Assembly: GCA_023079485.1 (NCBI GenBank)
Contig: CM041097.1
Coordinates: forward strand, 21,063,158-21,127,157
Direction of reading: 5' to 3'
Source: Archilochus colubris
Taxonomy: Eukaryota > Chordata > Aves > Apodiformes > Trochilidae
Length of the DNA: 64,000 nt
Made by a program: the position numbers and the translations under genes
Shown: in pieces, positions 1 through 11,945 of the stretch
How positions within the stretch are numbered: the stretch's first letter is position 1
Layout of the letters: each line of letters begins with the position of its first letter
Notes under the pieces: model-generated
The model's input: the letters and a program-made list of their open reading frames with translations, nothing else
Told to the model about the DNA's origin: nothing
Database searches by the model: none

Positions 1-109
1 CGTAATCTCCAGCAACTCTGGCTACCGTGTGGATATTATTTCCATAGTCACATGAAATATTTGTTCCATTCAGGTTTGGGATAGTTCCATTTATTTGTAT
101 TATCAGGGC
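1..109 (-). CDS. PLXND1: PLXND1 exon 6 (partial, cut by window edge)
   Basis: On the minus strand an acceptor (pyrimidine-rich run then CTAG) at 111-110 opens an exon at 109 that continues past position 1. It encodes 36 full codons with the segment SCDYGNNIHTVARVAGDY. This closely matches the plexin D1 ectodomain just after the PSI domain (human, recalled: ACDYGNNIRTVARVPG). Three N-glycosylation sequons (NGT, NGT, NIS) are visible, as expected for an extracellular part. The first codon (GCC) is in phase 0 and joins the last codon of exon 5 (CCG). The rest of the ectodomain (remaining PSI and IPT repeats), the membrane helix and the intracellular GAP domain must lie outside the window to the left. 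Confidence 0.9.
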
Positions 110-895
110 CTAGATTTGGAGAAAAAAAAACAAAAAAAAAAAACCAAAAAACAGTTACAATCAGTTGCCCATGCTGTCCTCCACCCTGCTGCCTAAACCA
201 GCAGCAAATATCATCCTGCTCCTGGGTGCCTGCACCTCCCAGCCAGCAGCTGGTGCAGGGGTGCCTTTTTGCCATAAGCCTCCAAGGAGAATGCTTTTGA
301 GGAGGGTGACTCAGGAAAAGTCATGGAGAAGGAGCCAGACCAGCGCCAGGGTCCCATGGGATCCCCTCTCCAGCTCCGGGCTCTGACCCAAGCGCTGCCA
401 TTTCCCTATCTTAGGGCTGGTCAAGAACTTTGATATTGACAGAGATATTTTTGTCACTGGGAGAGGGCCTGTCTTAAAAAAAAATACATTTTTATGAAAA
501 CATTTAAAATATCATTAAAATGTTGTTAAAAATAGCAACCATACAAAACGAGAAAATGAGCTGATTTAGCTGCCTGCAGCTGATCTTCTGTACTTCAAAA
601 TTTTTCAGATGTCTCCAGTGTGCCTGGCACAGCAGCTTTACAAGTCTTGTTAGGGGCTCAGCAGTTACTGTCCTGAGGGCTCCAGGGTGTCCAGGCAGGA
701 GGTCACCTCCAGGTGCTTTGGGAACATCTTCCTGACTCAATGGCCCAACAGCTATCAGCACCCCATGACCTGCACGCAAGCCACGTGGAGCCAGGCTCAG
801 TGCTGAAGGAGCACAGGTATTTATCAGTCCTCAAAGAAGGTAATGACTCCCCAGTACACTGCACAAGGTTAATTTGGTATTCCCATCAAACGCAC
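110..895 (-). other. PLXND1: PLXND1 intron 5
   Basis: Short intron of 786 bp with donor GTGCGT (895-890) and acceptor CTAG (113-110). An A-rich run on the plus strand at 121-150 is the polypyrimidine tract of the acceptor on the coding strand. I see no other element in it. Confidence 0.85.
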
Positions 896-1025
896 CGGGC
901 TCTCTTTGTCGATATTAATCTCAGGCTCCAAGATGCTCATGGAAGGGCACTGCTCTGCCCCTTCGCTTGCACTCGCCCAGAAGTTGGCCCCTGTGAAGTT
1001 TGTACACTCGTGCTGCAGAGAACAC
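896..1025 (-). CDS. PLXND1: PLXND1 exon 5 (end of first PSI domain)
   Basis: This 130-bp exon starts after TTACAG and ends before GTGCGT. Its first base completes the arginine codon split by intron 4. The 43 following codons begin CSLQHECTNFTGANFWASAS and carry a CPSM motif. This is the second half of the first PSI module of plexin D1 (human, recalled: CTLQQDCTNSSQQHFWTSAS...CPAM). The cysteines at the start and the one before PSM complete the PSI disulfide set begun in exon 4. There is a sequon at NFT. It ends in phase 0 (ESP|ALI), consistent with exon 6. Confidence 0.93.
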
Positions 1026-1697
1026 CTGTAATGAACAGTGGAACAATTCCGGGTTGATTATTTTTAAAACCAGTGGTAAAAATGTTGACTTCCTTGTGAG
1101 GGAAGATCCTGAGAAAATCCTGTGCCTGCCTTCTTCTACTCCACCTATGTAGCTCAGCCTAAAGCTTTGCTGCTATATTTAAAGTGTCTAGTTGCTACAA
1201 GAGTGTGTGCTCCCACCAGTATCAACAGAGCATCAGGATTCATGGTAAGCAACAGCAGGCTAGGCTGAACCCAGAATTGAAGAGGTGACATTTTGTCCCA
1301 TTTCTTTGATTTGTAAATACCAAGTCTAATTTTGTAGATCCCCTTTTGAGTGTCAATCGTCTCCTGCTCATGAATAATAATAACTGCAAGGGTAAAAGAT
1401 GGTCTTTAACAGGGTGTTGGCTCTCTCCATCCATGGTTGGATGCCTGCACGATATTCTTTGCACTGGCAGCTGGCTGCAGCATAACAATGCAGCCACAGC
1501 TAGACCCTGGCTCTGAAGAGCATCCCAGCCTGTTGAGACCAGATGCAATTGTTCTGAAAAGTGCCTATTTCAAAAGAACCAGGCAAAGTCTAAAAGTGGT
1601 GTGACTGCCTGGAAATACAAAAGGCATCAGAAATTCTTGTCCAGCATTGAGGGCCAAAGGACAGGCCAAAGCACACTGGGAACACAACCCACCCTAC
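1026..1697 (-). other. PLXND1: PLXND1 intron 4
   Basis: A 672-bp intron with donor GTAGGG (1697-1692) and acceptor TTACAG (ending at 1026). The ORFs crossing it have no recognisable family features. I see nothing else in it. Confidence 0.85.
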
Positions 1698-1798
1698 CTG
1701 GTCTCCATCGTGCACCAGCCGCAGTAAGCATCAGCAGCAGCCAGGCACTCCATGCAAGTCGAGTACTGGTTGCAGGCAGCCACCTTCACCCGTGTCAT
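1698..1798 (-). CDS. PLXND1: PLXND1 exon 4 (start of first PSI domain)
   Basis: This 101-bp exon follows acceptor GTGCAG and ends AG|GTAGGG. It encodes MTRVKVAACNQYSTC then MECLAAADAYCGWCTMET plus two bases of an arginine codon. The pattern C-x6-C-x2-C-x7-C-G-W-C (spacings read here) is the hallmark of a plexin PSI domain; the human counterpart, recalled, is MARVKVAACNVHSTCGDC...AYCGWC. The exon joins the Sema domain (exon 3, ending TSYQ) to the PSI module. Length, phase (0 in, 2 out) and neighbouring exons agree, so the call is firm although it is too short to stand out as an ORF. Confidence 0.94.
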
Positions 1799-3306
1799 CT
1801 GCACCACAGCAGTACAAATGTTACACCAACACCACAACACAACCCCACCTAGCAGAACCCACCCCAGCGTGGGACATGAGCCTGGGGCAAGTCAGGACAG
1901 CCAAGGGACAGGGCAGCTGCCCCATGGATGCACAGAGATACAGCCCTGAGCTGCCCCTTGTCAGGCAGAGCATGGCTGTGGGTGTGTGATGTCAGGCTAC
2001 AGAGAGTGACACCACATCTTCCTGATGCATCAGATGGAAAGGGCTTCACAGCCTGTCCCTTTCTGTGAAAAGCTTTCACTCAGAGCTGCAGAAATCTCCT
2101 TTCTAGACAGCCGAATGCTATCTGGCTATTCACAGAGTGGCCAGAAAACAGAACCACTCTGGAAACCATAATTTGTAAAGAAATCAAAGTAGCTCTGGGG
2201 ACTTGCTCAGCAGGAGCAGTTGGTGGAAAATCATGTCTCAGTCTCTGCTCTTTCCTCCCTCAGTTTCTAAACATTTGGGAAGGAAAACTGAGTCACTAGG
2301 TACAGCAATGACTGACAACATGATGTACTGAGAGCCCTGAGCCCATCATGTGAGCACACCTGGGCTGGTGGGCTGCTTGGCCTGACGCCATTTCACTGGC
2401 AGCACTTCACTGCTCCCCAGCCCCATGGTGCTCAGAACCCCCTTCCCAACAACGGTGAGCTCCTGGGGAACTCCTCAGGACGCTATGAAGGAAAAAATAT
2501 CGCCCCTGGTTTATTTGAGAAGAATCAGACAGTGGTGAGGACCACAGGTGCTGCTCTGGGTGTCTGATCAAGCCCAAAGAGCCTGGGAGCTGAGCTGAGA
2601 GAGGCTGAAGCATCAGCCAGAGAGGAGTCCCAGGAGGGCTCTGCAAAATGATAATGACCAACCAGCAGGGAATTAGGGCTTTGAAAACAGAAATGCAACA
2701 TACAACATTTGTGGTTGTGCATCTGTTTTGACAGACCAGATTGTAATTCAGGACAAACCGCCAGCGCCTGGAGCACTCAGCTCTTGTCTTCCTCCTCTGC
2801 TCACTTGATGGAGACGAGACTGTCTGCTCCTACCTGCTGCAGCATTCCCGCTCTCCAGAGAGCCCTCCTCCCCTCCAGCCCTCCCACTGGCCAGGCTGAG
2901 CACACACTGCCCCAAGGATCATCTCTGTCAGGCATACTTTTGTCTGTAGGAACCCCCTAAAGCCTCCCTGCACACTGTTGTTGTGTCTCTGTATAGGAAC
3001 AACAGCTGCTGATTTCTGCACCTCTTTAGGTGGGATTAGCTCCTGTATCTTCCACTCTTCTTTTTACATGGAAGCCACCAAGATGGGAAAGCCTGACAAA
3101 CTGGTCTAGTTGGCAGGAGACTCCCCCACCTCAGACGAACACAGGGACCCCCTGGAAAGTCGTCTGACACCCCAGCCAAGGCTCTGCACTTGCTGTCTCT
3201 GCCCATCAATATTACAGCAAATGTTACTGCTCCCAGATTAGGTCTGAATGCTAAATCAAAGGCATGATGCTCAAACGACTATTTTGCTGTAGATTGAAGG
3301 TCTCAC
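1799..3306 (-). other. PLXND1: PLXND1 intron 3
   Basis: A 1.5-kb intron, donor GTGAGA (3306-3301) and acceptor GTGCAG (ending at 1799). It holds only unremarkable unique sequence by eye, with small ORFs that lack family features. Confidence 0.8.
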
Positions 3307-3438
3307 CTGATAGGAGGTCATCACATAGAGGTAGGTGGGATCAGAAGGGTCAAATTGCATGATGGGGTGGACAGGCTCTCCGTAAGCCACTGAAATGGAT
3401 CTCCTGCTAATAAGCTTCATGGTGCTGTCCAGATTAAT
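3307..3438 (-). CDS. PLXND1: PLXND1 exon 3 (C-terminal Sema domain)
   Basis: A 132-bp exon of exactly 44 codons in phase 0 at both ends, between acceptor CACTACAG and donor CAG|GTGAGA. It begins INLDSTMKLISRRSISVAYG and continues EPVHPIMQFDPSDPTYLYVMTSYQ. This is the last blade region of the plexin D1 Sema beta-propeller (human, recalled: VVTVAYGEPVHHVMQFDPADSGYLYLMTSHQ). It follows exon 2, whose last residues are GGLLK. Confidence 0.95.
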
Positions 3439-6153
3439 CTGTAGTGAGAAGAAGCCACTCACCGAAACCGTTTTTCAAATACAGGAGAAGATTATTTTTC
3501 CTCCATTATGAACAAGAATCAAAGTGGTATCTAATGGTGTTCCAGATTTCCAAGCACTGTAAATCTATCTCTACATGCTTGGGAAGCTGCACAGAGGGAG
3601 CTTTGCTGAAAAGCCAGCTCTCTGCCACAGGGCAGCCTCCTGGGGCTCCAGGCACGGCCAGGAGGAGTGCCAGCAGATGAACTGGCCTTGGCCCTTGATC
3701 CTTCTGTTTAAAGCCCTCTGACTGAGAGGAAAACCTCTAGTCTAAGGTTGTCCCCCTGCCTGGCAGACTCCATCAGGCCCTGGCAGCATTGCCCCTTACT
3801 TCACCCCAAGGTCAGTGGCTGCATGCACACCCCTGTGCTTGTTACAAAGAACCCTACATTTCCAAAGCTTAATGAAAAACAGCAACAGGGCTGTGCAACA
3901 TGGCATCATCCCCTGCTCCCTGCACATTTGGAAAGTAAGTGTTGTCACTCTGGGCCAAAAGAAGCTTCTGTCCGTGCTGCCTCCAGAAAAAGACCACAGC
4001 AGCTGCTGAGGGAGAGCCCAGTCCCACCTGGCCTGGTGAAGCACCAGCTGAAGCTCTGGCAGTGATGGAAGAGGCTGCAGAGCACCAGCCTGCCTTTCAG
4101 ATCCCATCCCAGAATGTCTTGGCATTTGACTCAAAAACTCAGCAAATTCAATGTGGCATTGCTGAGAGGAAACATCAGTAACCCTACGCAATTTCTTGTA
4201 ACAGTCACTTCTCAGCTTCAAATGGAAAGGGAGCAAGGAAAATTCCTACCTCCCTGCTAACAAGGGAAGGGAAGTGACTGCAAGGACCAAGTGTGCCTCT
4301 GCTCTCCGAAGTCTAGATTAATTAGTTAATGTAGGATTAATTAATTCTCACACTAGAGCAGAACCAACTTGTCCTAGGGAGATAGCACAAGCTCAAAGCT
4401 GAGGGCTTCCCCCTGCTAAGAACCCTATGCAAGCACTGCAAGCTACTGTGCAGAAAAAGAAGGGAGCTATCACTATCCCTGCTGGAAAAATCTGGCCTGG
4501 GATCATCTAAGACATCCATGAACCAAGTCCTGACACCCTCCACTTCAGCGCTGTGACCACCCCCTCTCTCTTGCTGAGGTTTCCCTACATCTGCTGTTTC
4601 CAGGTGCCTGTTCCTGGGTCCCTTTGCCTCCTGTGCTTGTTGCCCCCACGGCACAGGCACCTTCCCTGGGTCCAGGGAGCCGCACCAGAGAGAGCGCCAA
4701 GGGCAGGGACACTGGTCACCCCGCAGGGCTGGGGACACGTCTGCACGGACACTGGAGAGAGCAGAGGGGCTGCAGTCCTGGCCAACGCCACCACAGCACC
4801 TTGTCCACAGAGCTGGGCATGGGGGCACTGGCCAGCACAGACCCTTCCCATCCCCATTTCCTTGGAGGGCACTGCCCCTGGCACACCTCGCCCCGGCCAC
4901 CGCTTCCCAAGCGCTGCTTTTCCTGGACGTGGCATTGCTAACGGTCCTCACCAAGTGCCCAGCTGCAGTCCATCTGATTAATTCCCCAAATATGCCCCTG
5001 GCAGCCTTAATTGCTGCTGGCAGGAGCTGGTCAAGCACTATTTCTGCCCCTTTGCTGTCTTTTCTCAGGCAACAAATCTGAGTGATAACTCACACAAAGT
5101 CTCTTGTATCCCGTGCCAAATAACAAGGAGCCCCGAAGGTAAAAGGGCTTCTGGTTATGCAGCTGTGTTGTAGAATTAGATTAGAGCTATCTGAGCAAAT
5201 TATCCCAGCAAAGGATAGCCAGGAGCCTCTCCCTAATGGAGCCTCAGCAGATAAGGCTGCTTTCTAGGGGATGATAATGCTAGCAGAGCTGTTAATGCTG
5301 TGTGAACAGGGGCTGCGCTGCGTGTGGCTTCTGCCCTCCCCCCTCTCACCCGTCCCACCTGCCCGAGGTGCCAGCATCCTCCCACCACCTGCCCCCATGG
5401 GCAGAAATCAAGGCAGTGCTTGCTTTGTGATCCTTCCCACATTTCTGCCAGGAGCACTTGGACATGAGAGAAGAGATTGGATCAGTTTTCTTCTCTCCAA
5501 GCATTTTGATTCAATATTCCAGATTATACACCACTCACCCAAGGCTGAGACAAAGCAGGTATGAGCCCTGTCTCTACTCCAGGGTCTTTTTTCCCTGCTT
5601 CTCTGTGGACTTGGAATACTGAGAGCATGCCAACTGTTCTGACTGGCTGGCATAAAAACTTTTTTTTGCAAACTTCAAGTGCTAAGATTACTGAACATTG
5701 GCTTAGCTTCTTAGCTCTGGAGCCAGGGTATTGCATTGCTCTACACTGCCTTTGGCATGCTATTGAAAGCAGATCCCCATCAGATGCATGGATTCACACC
5801 TGCTTTTAACTCAGCTGGGACAAAGCATTTCCTAGTGATTGCTCTGTCTACATGGACCCTTCAGAAGGCAGCAGGTCTGAGGGAGAACTTATTAGAAGAG
5901 CTGTTAGTAATTAAATGCTGCACAATAACAATTCCAGCATAGGGCTCATCAAGACTACCCTGTTTGTGTGGCAGCCTTGAACAGTAATTAATGGCCACCA
6001 GGCAGCATATATCACTGCACAAATTACGGCAGCATCCCATTACTTCTCCCTCTCCAAAGGAAAGCAGGACAAACTCAACAAGAGAGGTTGTCCCCAGCGC
6101 AGACCAGAGATTCTGGAAGGGGACAGCCCCCGCCCGCCCTGGGCTCCACTTGC
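3439..6153 (-). other. PLXND1: PLXND1 intron 2 with a GC donor
   Basis: A 2.7-kb intron. Its 5' splice site reads AAG|GCAAGT instead of GT, with GC at 6153-6152; the acceptor is CACTACAG. Both flanks are fixed by homology (LLK|INL). The intron contains a cluster of TAATTA homeodomain-type motifs near 4319-4344, and a GC-rich stretch (4600-4960) with long but featureless ORFs on both strands. Confidence 0.85.
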
Positions 6154-6330
6154 CTTCAGGAGTCCTCCACTGGCAGTCCCCAGGAACACCACGGTGTAGT
6201 TATTGACGCTGGTGACAGCCACAGCAGTGAGGCCACTGTGTGTGAAGATGGGGGTAGCAGTGATGGGGTTGGTGATGGCCAGAGGGTGCTGCAGGTGAGC
6301 GGCTCCGCAGTCCAGCTGCTCCGGCTGCAG
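6154..6330 (-). CDS. PLXND1: PLXND1 exon 2 (Sema domain)
   Basis: A 177-bp exon of 59 codons in phase 0 at both ends, after acceptor CTCTCCACAG. It starts LQPEQLDCGAAHLQHPLA and includes SVNNYTVVFLGTASGGLLK. The human counterpart (recalled) has LQPEQLDCGAAHLQHPLSI and SVNNYTAVFLGTVNGRLLK. It belongs to the Sema propeller, and NYT is a sequon. The donor is non-canonical (GC), but the AG|GCAAGT context is the typical one for GC-AG introns, so I regard it as functional and not a sequencing error. Confidence 0.94.
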
Positions 6331-9300
6331 CTGTGGAGAGACAGCAACATGTCAAAAGGCTGCACAAACACTCTGTCTCCCCACCCTGGCTTACCCTGAG
6401 GGCAGCCCTGGGAAGCTTCTTGCTACCAAGTCACAGAACGGGGAGATGCAACCACTTAATGGGGGAGCAAAGAGCTGCAATGGGTCCCCCCTTCCCATGG
6501 TCAGCCCTCAGGGGTACATGGATCTGAACTCAGCTGGGGTGGCTGGGGACCAGGGCCACAAGCAAAGCTCCTGGGTCCATAACATCTGCTGTCAGCTGTC
6601 AGAGGACAATTGTCAAGGACTCCTCATCTGAGAGCCTTGCCTGCAAGCAGGCACTCAGCTCATTTGGCCCAAAGCAAGACAACAGACTTCACTATCCTGT
6701 GCTAAATTAATTAGCACAGTTGTTGCATGACAGCAGCATTTGAAAGGAGGGCTGACACCTCGTATTCCTCCTACCCTGCCAAGACACACCCAAGATTTAT
6801 GACCACTCTCACACTGCATCCTCTGAGATGCTCCTTATACTTTCTGCTCAGACACTGTGGATGGACTCAGCAATGCCTGAGCATCACCATGGCCTTGCTG
6901 CGAACAATTTACCTGCTGTCACCCCAGCAGCAGCTCTTACCAAGAGCTATGGGTCCAGTTGAAGTAGATGAAATAACAGGCATGTTTCAAGGGCCACTAC
7001 AGCATCGTCTGGGGTGTCATTTCAAGCTTAGGGCAAGGGGACCCACAGGACCACTGTCACCCTGTGGGTGGGAACACAGCTGGGGGTGATGTGCCAACAG
7101 CCATGGGTGTTTGTAGGCTGCCAGGACCCCCCTAAAACTAAGCACATTTTATGCCTTAATGAACTCAGACATAACATGGATATTCCTTCCAAAATAATCA
7201 TCAAGAGCTCTAATTTAAGTAGAAGAAATGCAGGATTTGAGGCTGTATCAGTTAAGAAACTGGACCACGTGCTTCCCCCAGGCAGGAGAAGCTGACAACC
7301 CGTCTGTTCAGCATAGTCCTTTCTCCTCGGGCTCAGTGCACCAGCACTTGTATTTTAATTCCCTCATTATCATTATTATTTCATTAATGAAACTAGAATA
7401 AATCTTCAGCTGCCCCCTCTTTCCAGACAGTTTAGAAGATTAGGCAAATCTTAAGGCTTTGCACTGCCAGTGTGAGACCCAGGCAGGACCACCCCTCCAT
7501 GCTTACCCCAGTTTGGAGGCACTCACCACTTGTGTCCACCTGCCCTTCTGGCACCACTCTGTCTCTTGGGTTGGTGCCACCCTTCAGCAATGTATCCCCT
7601 GACAAAAATGTGGAGGAAATCACTAAAATCCTAAACAAAAACCCCAAAACTTTCTAAAACCGGGTGCACAAAGGCTGTGTTCGGTTCCTGTGCCCCAGCA
7701 GACACCAGACCCTGCTGCTGCTGTTGCCCCCGATGAGCAGAGACAAAGACTAACTTGATAAACTTCCTCTGCTGAAGCCAAGCCAAGAAGGAGACAACAT
7801 CACTGGAGCTGCAGCTCCAGCGTTCCCAAACTGACATGGGACCAAGATGAAAGGAACAAGTGTTGTGGACACAAGTGACTTTGCTAAATGCATTTTGCAG
7901 TTTTACAGCACTTCATTCTATTAAAAAAGTAAAACTGCAGCCTAAATTCTTAGGTGTGTATATTTTCCCCTGTAACAACTTTTTCATACCACACAGAGGA
8001 TGCAGCGAGTCATTCACGCTTCTCACTTAATGGACCTTCCATGCACAGCCTTTTAGAAATGCAGTTGGGTTTATTTATTTGTCTGAGGGATGATTCTCTC
8101 CAGCCCCTCATCATTACTCTTTACTAATATTAGCCCTCTGAAGCTCAGGCAGCTCCTTCCTGCTGGGAAGTTGAGGCACAGGGGCTCCTGGGGCTGCTGA
8201 GCACCTCATCCCTGCAGCCCCTGCCAGCACAGTGACCGCTGTCTGTCCAGCTGTGGCTTTGCTGTCTCCCTTCCCTGGGGATGTGGCCCTTTCTCCTCAC
8301 AGGTGGCTGAAATCCTGGGAAGTTCCTTATCTGCTGCGCCTGCCTGTTTATAAATCACACACTTCAGAGCTAATATCAGCGCAAAGTGTTTCCCAGGGTA
8401 AACAGGATGTGACTATTCCAAGGCAGCCAAGACTTGGTTTGGCTGCACACATCCTTCCTCTGAAACACCTTTCTTCAAACGACACCAGCTCTTCCGACAG
8501 AGGGGCAGGAGGAGACAGATGGTGTTTCCCTCTGCGGTCCCAGTGTGGGTGACACTGTGCTGCTGCTGCCTGCGCACTGTGGGGACACCTGAACTCTATC
8601 AGTAAACAGGACACGGCCAAGTCACATCCTTCTGCAGGCACCAGGTGATCCCTGCAGCTTGGGCAATCACACTTAAAGGTTGTGCTAAAAGCCTTTCCCC
8701 AGGCAGGATGGGTTAAATCTCACTCCACCTTAAGCCAAACTGCCCAGCTCTGAACGGGGGAAGCATAAACCTTAAGCTTTCTTCCAAAACCAATCTCTTT
8801 CTATCACCCGCATTTTAAAACAACTCTATCACCACTATATTTCTGCTGCACACTCTGGGTAAGCAGTAACTGACATAAATATTGATGGAGTCTAGATTTG
8901 ATCCTTTCACACCCAAAACATTTGGCTCTGATGCTATCAAAGAGCCACCTCGGGCACAAGTTGGAGACAAGCCCTAGCCAATGCCGCTGCTGTCACCAGG
9001 GAGAGCGGACTCCATGCTCCTACTTCTGCAACATTTCACAAGGGATGCAAATTAATACAGACCAAGGAGCCACATCTAAGAGGAGGCTTCATCAGATTAA
9101 CCCCTGAGCGTGATTGCAAAAACACAGTGGAGCAGAGATAAAAGATTTCCAGTCACATCAGAGCTCAAGAGTTCAGCCGCTTTCACAGTGTGAGCTCAGT
9201 TCTTTTTTCCAGGCCTAAAAGGAGCAGAAAAAGGGATTTTCCAGAATTTCCATTACAGCCCCCCAGCCCTGGTCGCTGTGCCCCAGAGGCAGGAGCGCAG

Positions 9301-11865
9301 GATGTCCCTTCGGGAAGGAAGTCTGCTGGAAACAGAAGGAGGAAGAGGAGTGGTGAGGCAGCACTCAGGAAAACCATGAAACGTACTGATTTCTGCATCC
9401 TGTCTTTGTGACCTTAAAAATAGTTCTGAAGCAAAGATGGAGTTTATTTTTGAATCAAAAGCAGTCTGCAGTTCAGAAAAAAAAAAGCCCTGCAGCTCTT
9501 GCTTTCAGCATGGCCTTCTAACTCTGCTGCGGCGGGTCTGAAAGCTTTGCAGAGCTGCAGCCAGGCAAAAGGGAGTCCGGCCCCTTTCATGCATCGTATC
9601 AGAGCGGATTAAAGTGTTGGCTTCCAGCATGCCTGGAGTCCTGGGAAAATGACACAGCCAGCATCCGATAATCCGCTCCGAACTTGTTGATTTGTGGGAC
9701 TTAGCCATCATCTTCATAGGCTCAAAATTTGGCAGTTGCTCCCACACAACTGACATTTTCAGGCCATTAAAGCCTGTGATAAAAGGGCTCTAGTTTTATC
9801 TTTTGCCTTCCTTAACATAAACCATTAGGCTTTTATTAACATTTAGGTATGAGTCAGGGAAAACACAGATTGTAGAGAGAATATTCCAAATAATTCGGAT
9901 GCTGCCCAAAGAGAATAGCAGCACATGGACTGAGAGCCACACAGTAGAGAAAGGCTTAAAAACAACATGGAAATATTGCATGGACACCGTACGGCAGCAG
10001 CCAGAGATAGACAGTGGCAAGGCAGGCAAACAGCAAAGACAAGCCCTGCTCTGTGTCGAGCTGTGCCCAGACTGGGCTGACCCCCCTCCCAGGCTGAGCC
10101 CATTCATCCCACAGCCCCCCCGTGCCGCCAGCAGTTTGTACACACAATCATGCGTTTATCTGCCCGAGTGTCGCAACTAGAGCTGTCAAAAACAGGCTTT
10201 TTGGGATGCCTGGAGGAAAATGTCATCCTCAGAAGAGGGCTCTACTGTTAAGGCACTTGAGACGTAAGCAGTCTGTAATTGTGCTGCAGCCGCAAGGGCA
10301 GGCATTATCACAGAGCTCCTCTGGCCTCCCATCACATTTTTTAGGCAATGGGAGGCAAATCAACGTGCACTCTTGGCCAGTCAAGGCACTCAGGATGAGA
10401 ACCTCTCATAAAATGAGTCTAGCTCAATTTTTCTCACGAATCACCCCCACCAGGCAATCAGCACACATCCCAGCAGAGCAGACGTCCTTTAAGAAAAGGG
10501 CTTAAAACGAGCTTTGCACCCTGGTTTCACTGTTTACTGAAACCACAAGTTTCTTGAGGGAGGAAGTGGTGGTTTTGCCGTGCCTTGCACGTTTGCACAG
10601 TCCCAGCCATGACCCAGGGTGCTCTGTGAGCACCAGAGTGACACCAGTAATGGGCTGCACAAATGCCCATCCATCTGCTCTCAGCTGCCACCTGGACCAC
10701 ATCCCAGGGCTCTCCTGGGACTTTCCATCACCTTAGACATGTTCTGCACTGCACAAGAATGACTCAGGAATCTGCGCAACTGCCCTGGCTACCCATACAC
10801 TTGTCCTGTCCTTCAACCATTTCTGGGGTTTTGGTAATGACCGAGGTGCCAAGGTGACCATGCACCTGACACCAGAGCTGACCTGACAGGCTGAGCCCAC
10901 CAGCCCCTGAAAGCAAACCACAAACTGTTTTCAGTGAGTCTGCAGAGACACAGACCTCCAGCCAGCCCAAGGTCAAACTGCTGCAACCCTGTGGCCACAG
11001 CCACCTTCACCTCCACTGCAGCTGCAGACCTCAAACCCCGAGGGCTGAGGAGGTCTGAAGGGCCACAAGATGCTCCCGGCAGCACATCTGATCTCAGAGA
11101 CAAACCCCACAAAAGCCAAGGACAGTGCTGACAGGAGCCTGACTGGACCTGCTCTACACAGATATCCCCTGAAACACATTACCCTGGCTGGGGTCCCTCC
11201 TCCTCACCCCACAGGAGAGCAGGGTCTGGGCATCTCCTGGCAGAGCTGCAGCAGCACGTGTTTGCTGCTGCATGGGGAGCTGATGGGAGCAGAGAAAATT
11301 TAAAAAGTAGTAGTCTTTTAACTGAAATTGCAGATCCTTCATGCTGCCAGGAAGACTGGTCAAGCTTATTATGTTAGCCTTCATCCTGCATTAAATACAA
11401 TGCTTCAGATTATACAATCAAAATCCCCCGAATGGGCAGGCAGAGGGATTAACAAACAACAGGCTCCAAAGGGGCTGTCATAGTCAAAATAGCATAAGTG
11501 TTGAAGCAGCAAGGGTTGGGATGTCCTTTAAATTTGTGCCTGTTGGAACCGCAGCTCCTCTGCCCCGCTTCCAAGGGAGAAGGAGCAGAGAGGATCAGGC
11601 CAGCATGCCTTGTCCCAAGGTCACTCACACAGCCCAACCAACACATCCACCTCACAACTGCTTGGAATAAGATGCCTGATTCACTCAGGCTGTATTTTCT
11701 TAGCTGCTCTTTCCTTGGCAGAGCCCCCTCCCACCACTCAAGATTGTCTTTCCCATTTCTGTTGAGCCTTGGCTTCAGTGACCAGCCTCCAACTATTCAA
11801 ACTCCTTCCCACAGGGAGAAGTCCTGGATGAACTGTGAGTTTTGGTCCTCCATCTTTGGGGGCTA

Positions 11866-11945
11866 TTTTTTTTTTTTTTTTTTGATTATTGCTACTACTA
11901 ACACTTAGCACTTCACATGCTCAGAGTGCTCTGAAGGCATATCTG
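11866..11945. repeat. T18 run plus short MIR-like SINE fragment
   Basis: An uninterrupted run of 18 T (11866-11883) is followed by sequence with the words ATTATTGCTACTACTAACAC and TTAGCACTTCACATG. It resembles the tail-side part of amniote MIR/CORE-type SINEs (attattactactaa...tagcactt). The similarity is judged by eye from memory and the fragment is short. Confidence 0.35.

Noticed and set aside
4337..5038. 233-codon minus-strand ORF in PLXND1 intron 2
   Set aside because: It lies between two well-fixed exons, has no domain motif, and overlaps similar-length ORFs in other frames of a GC-rich stretch.
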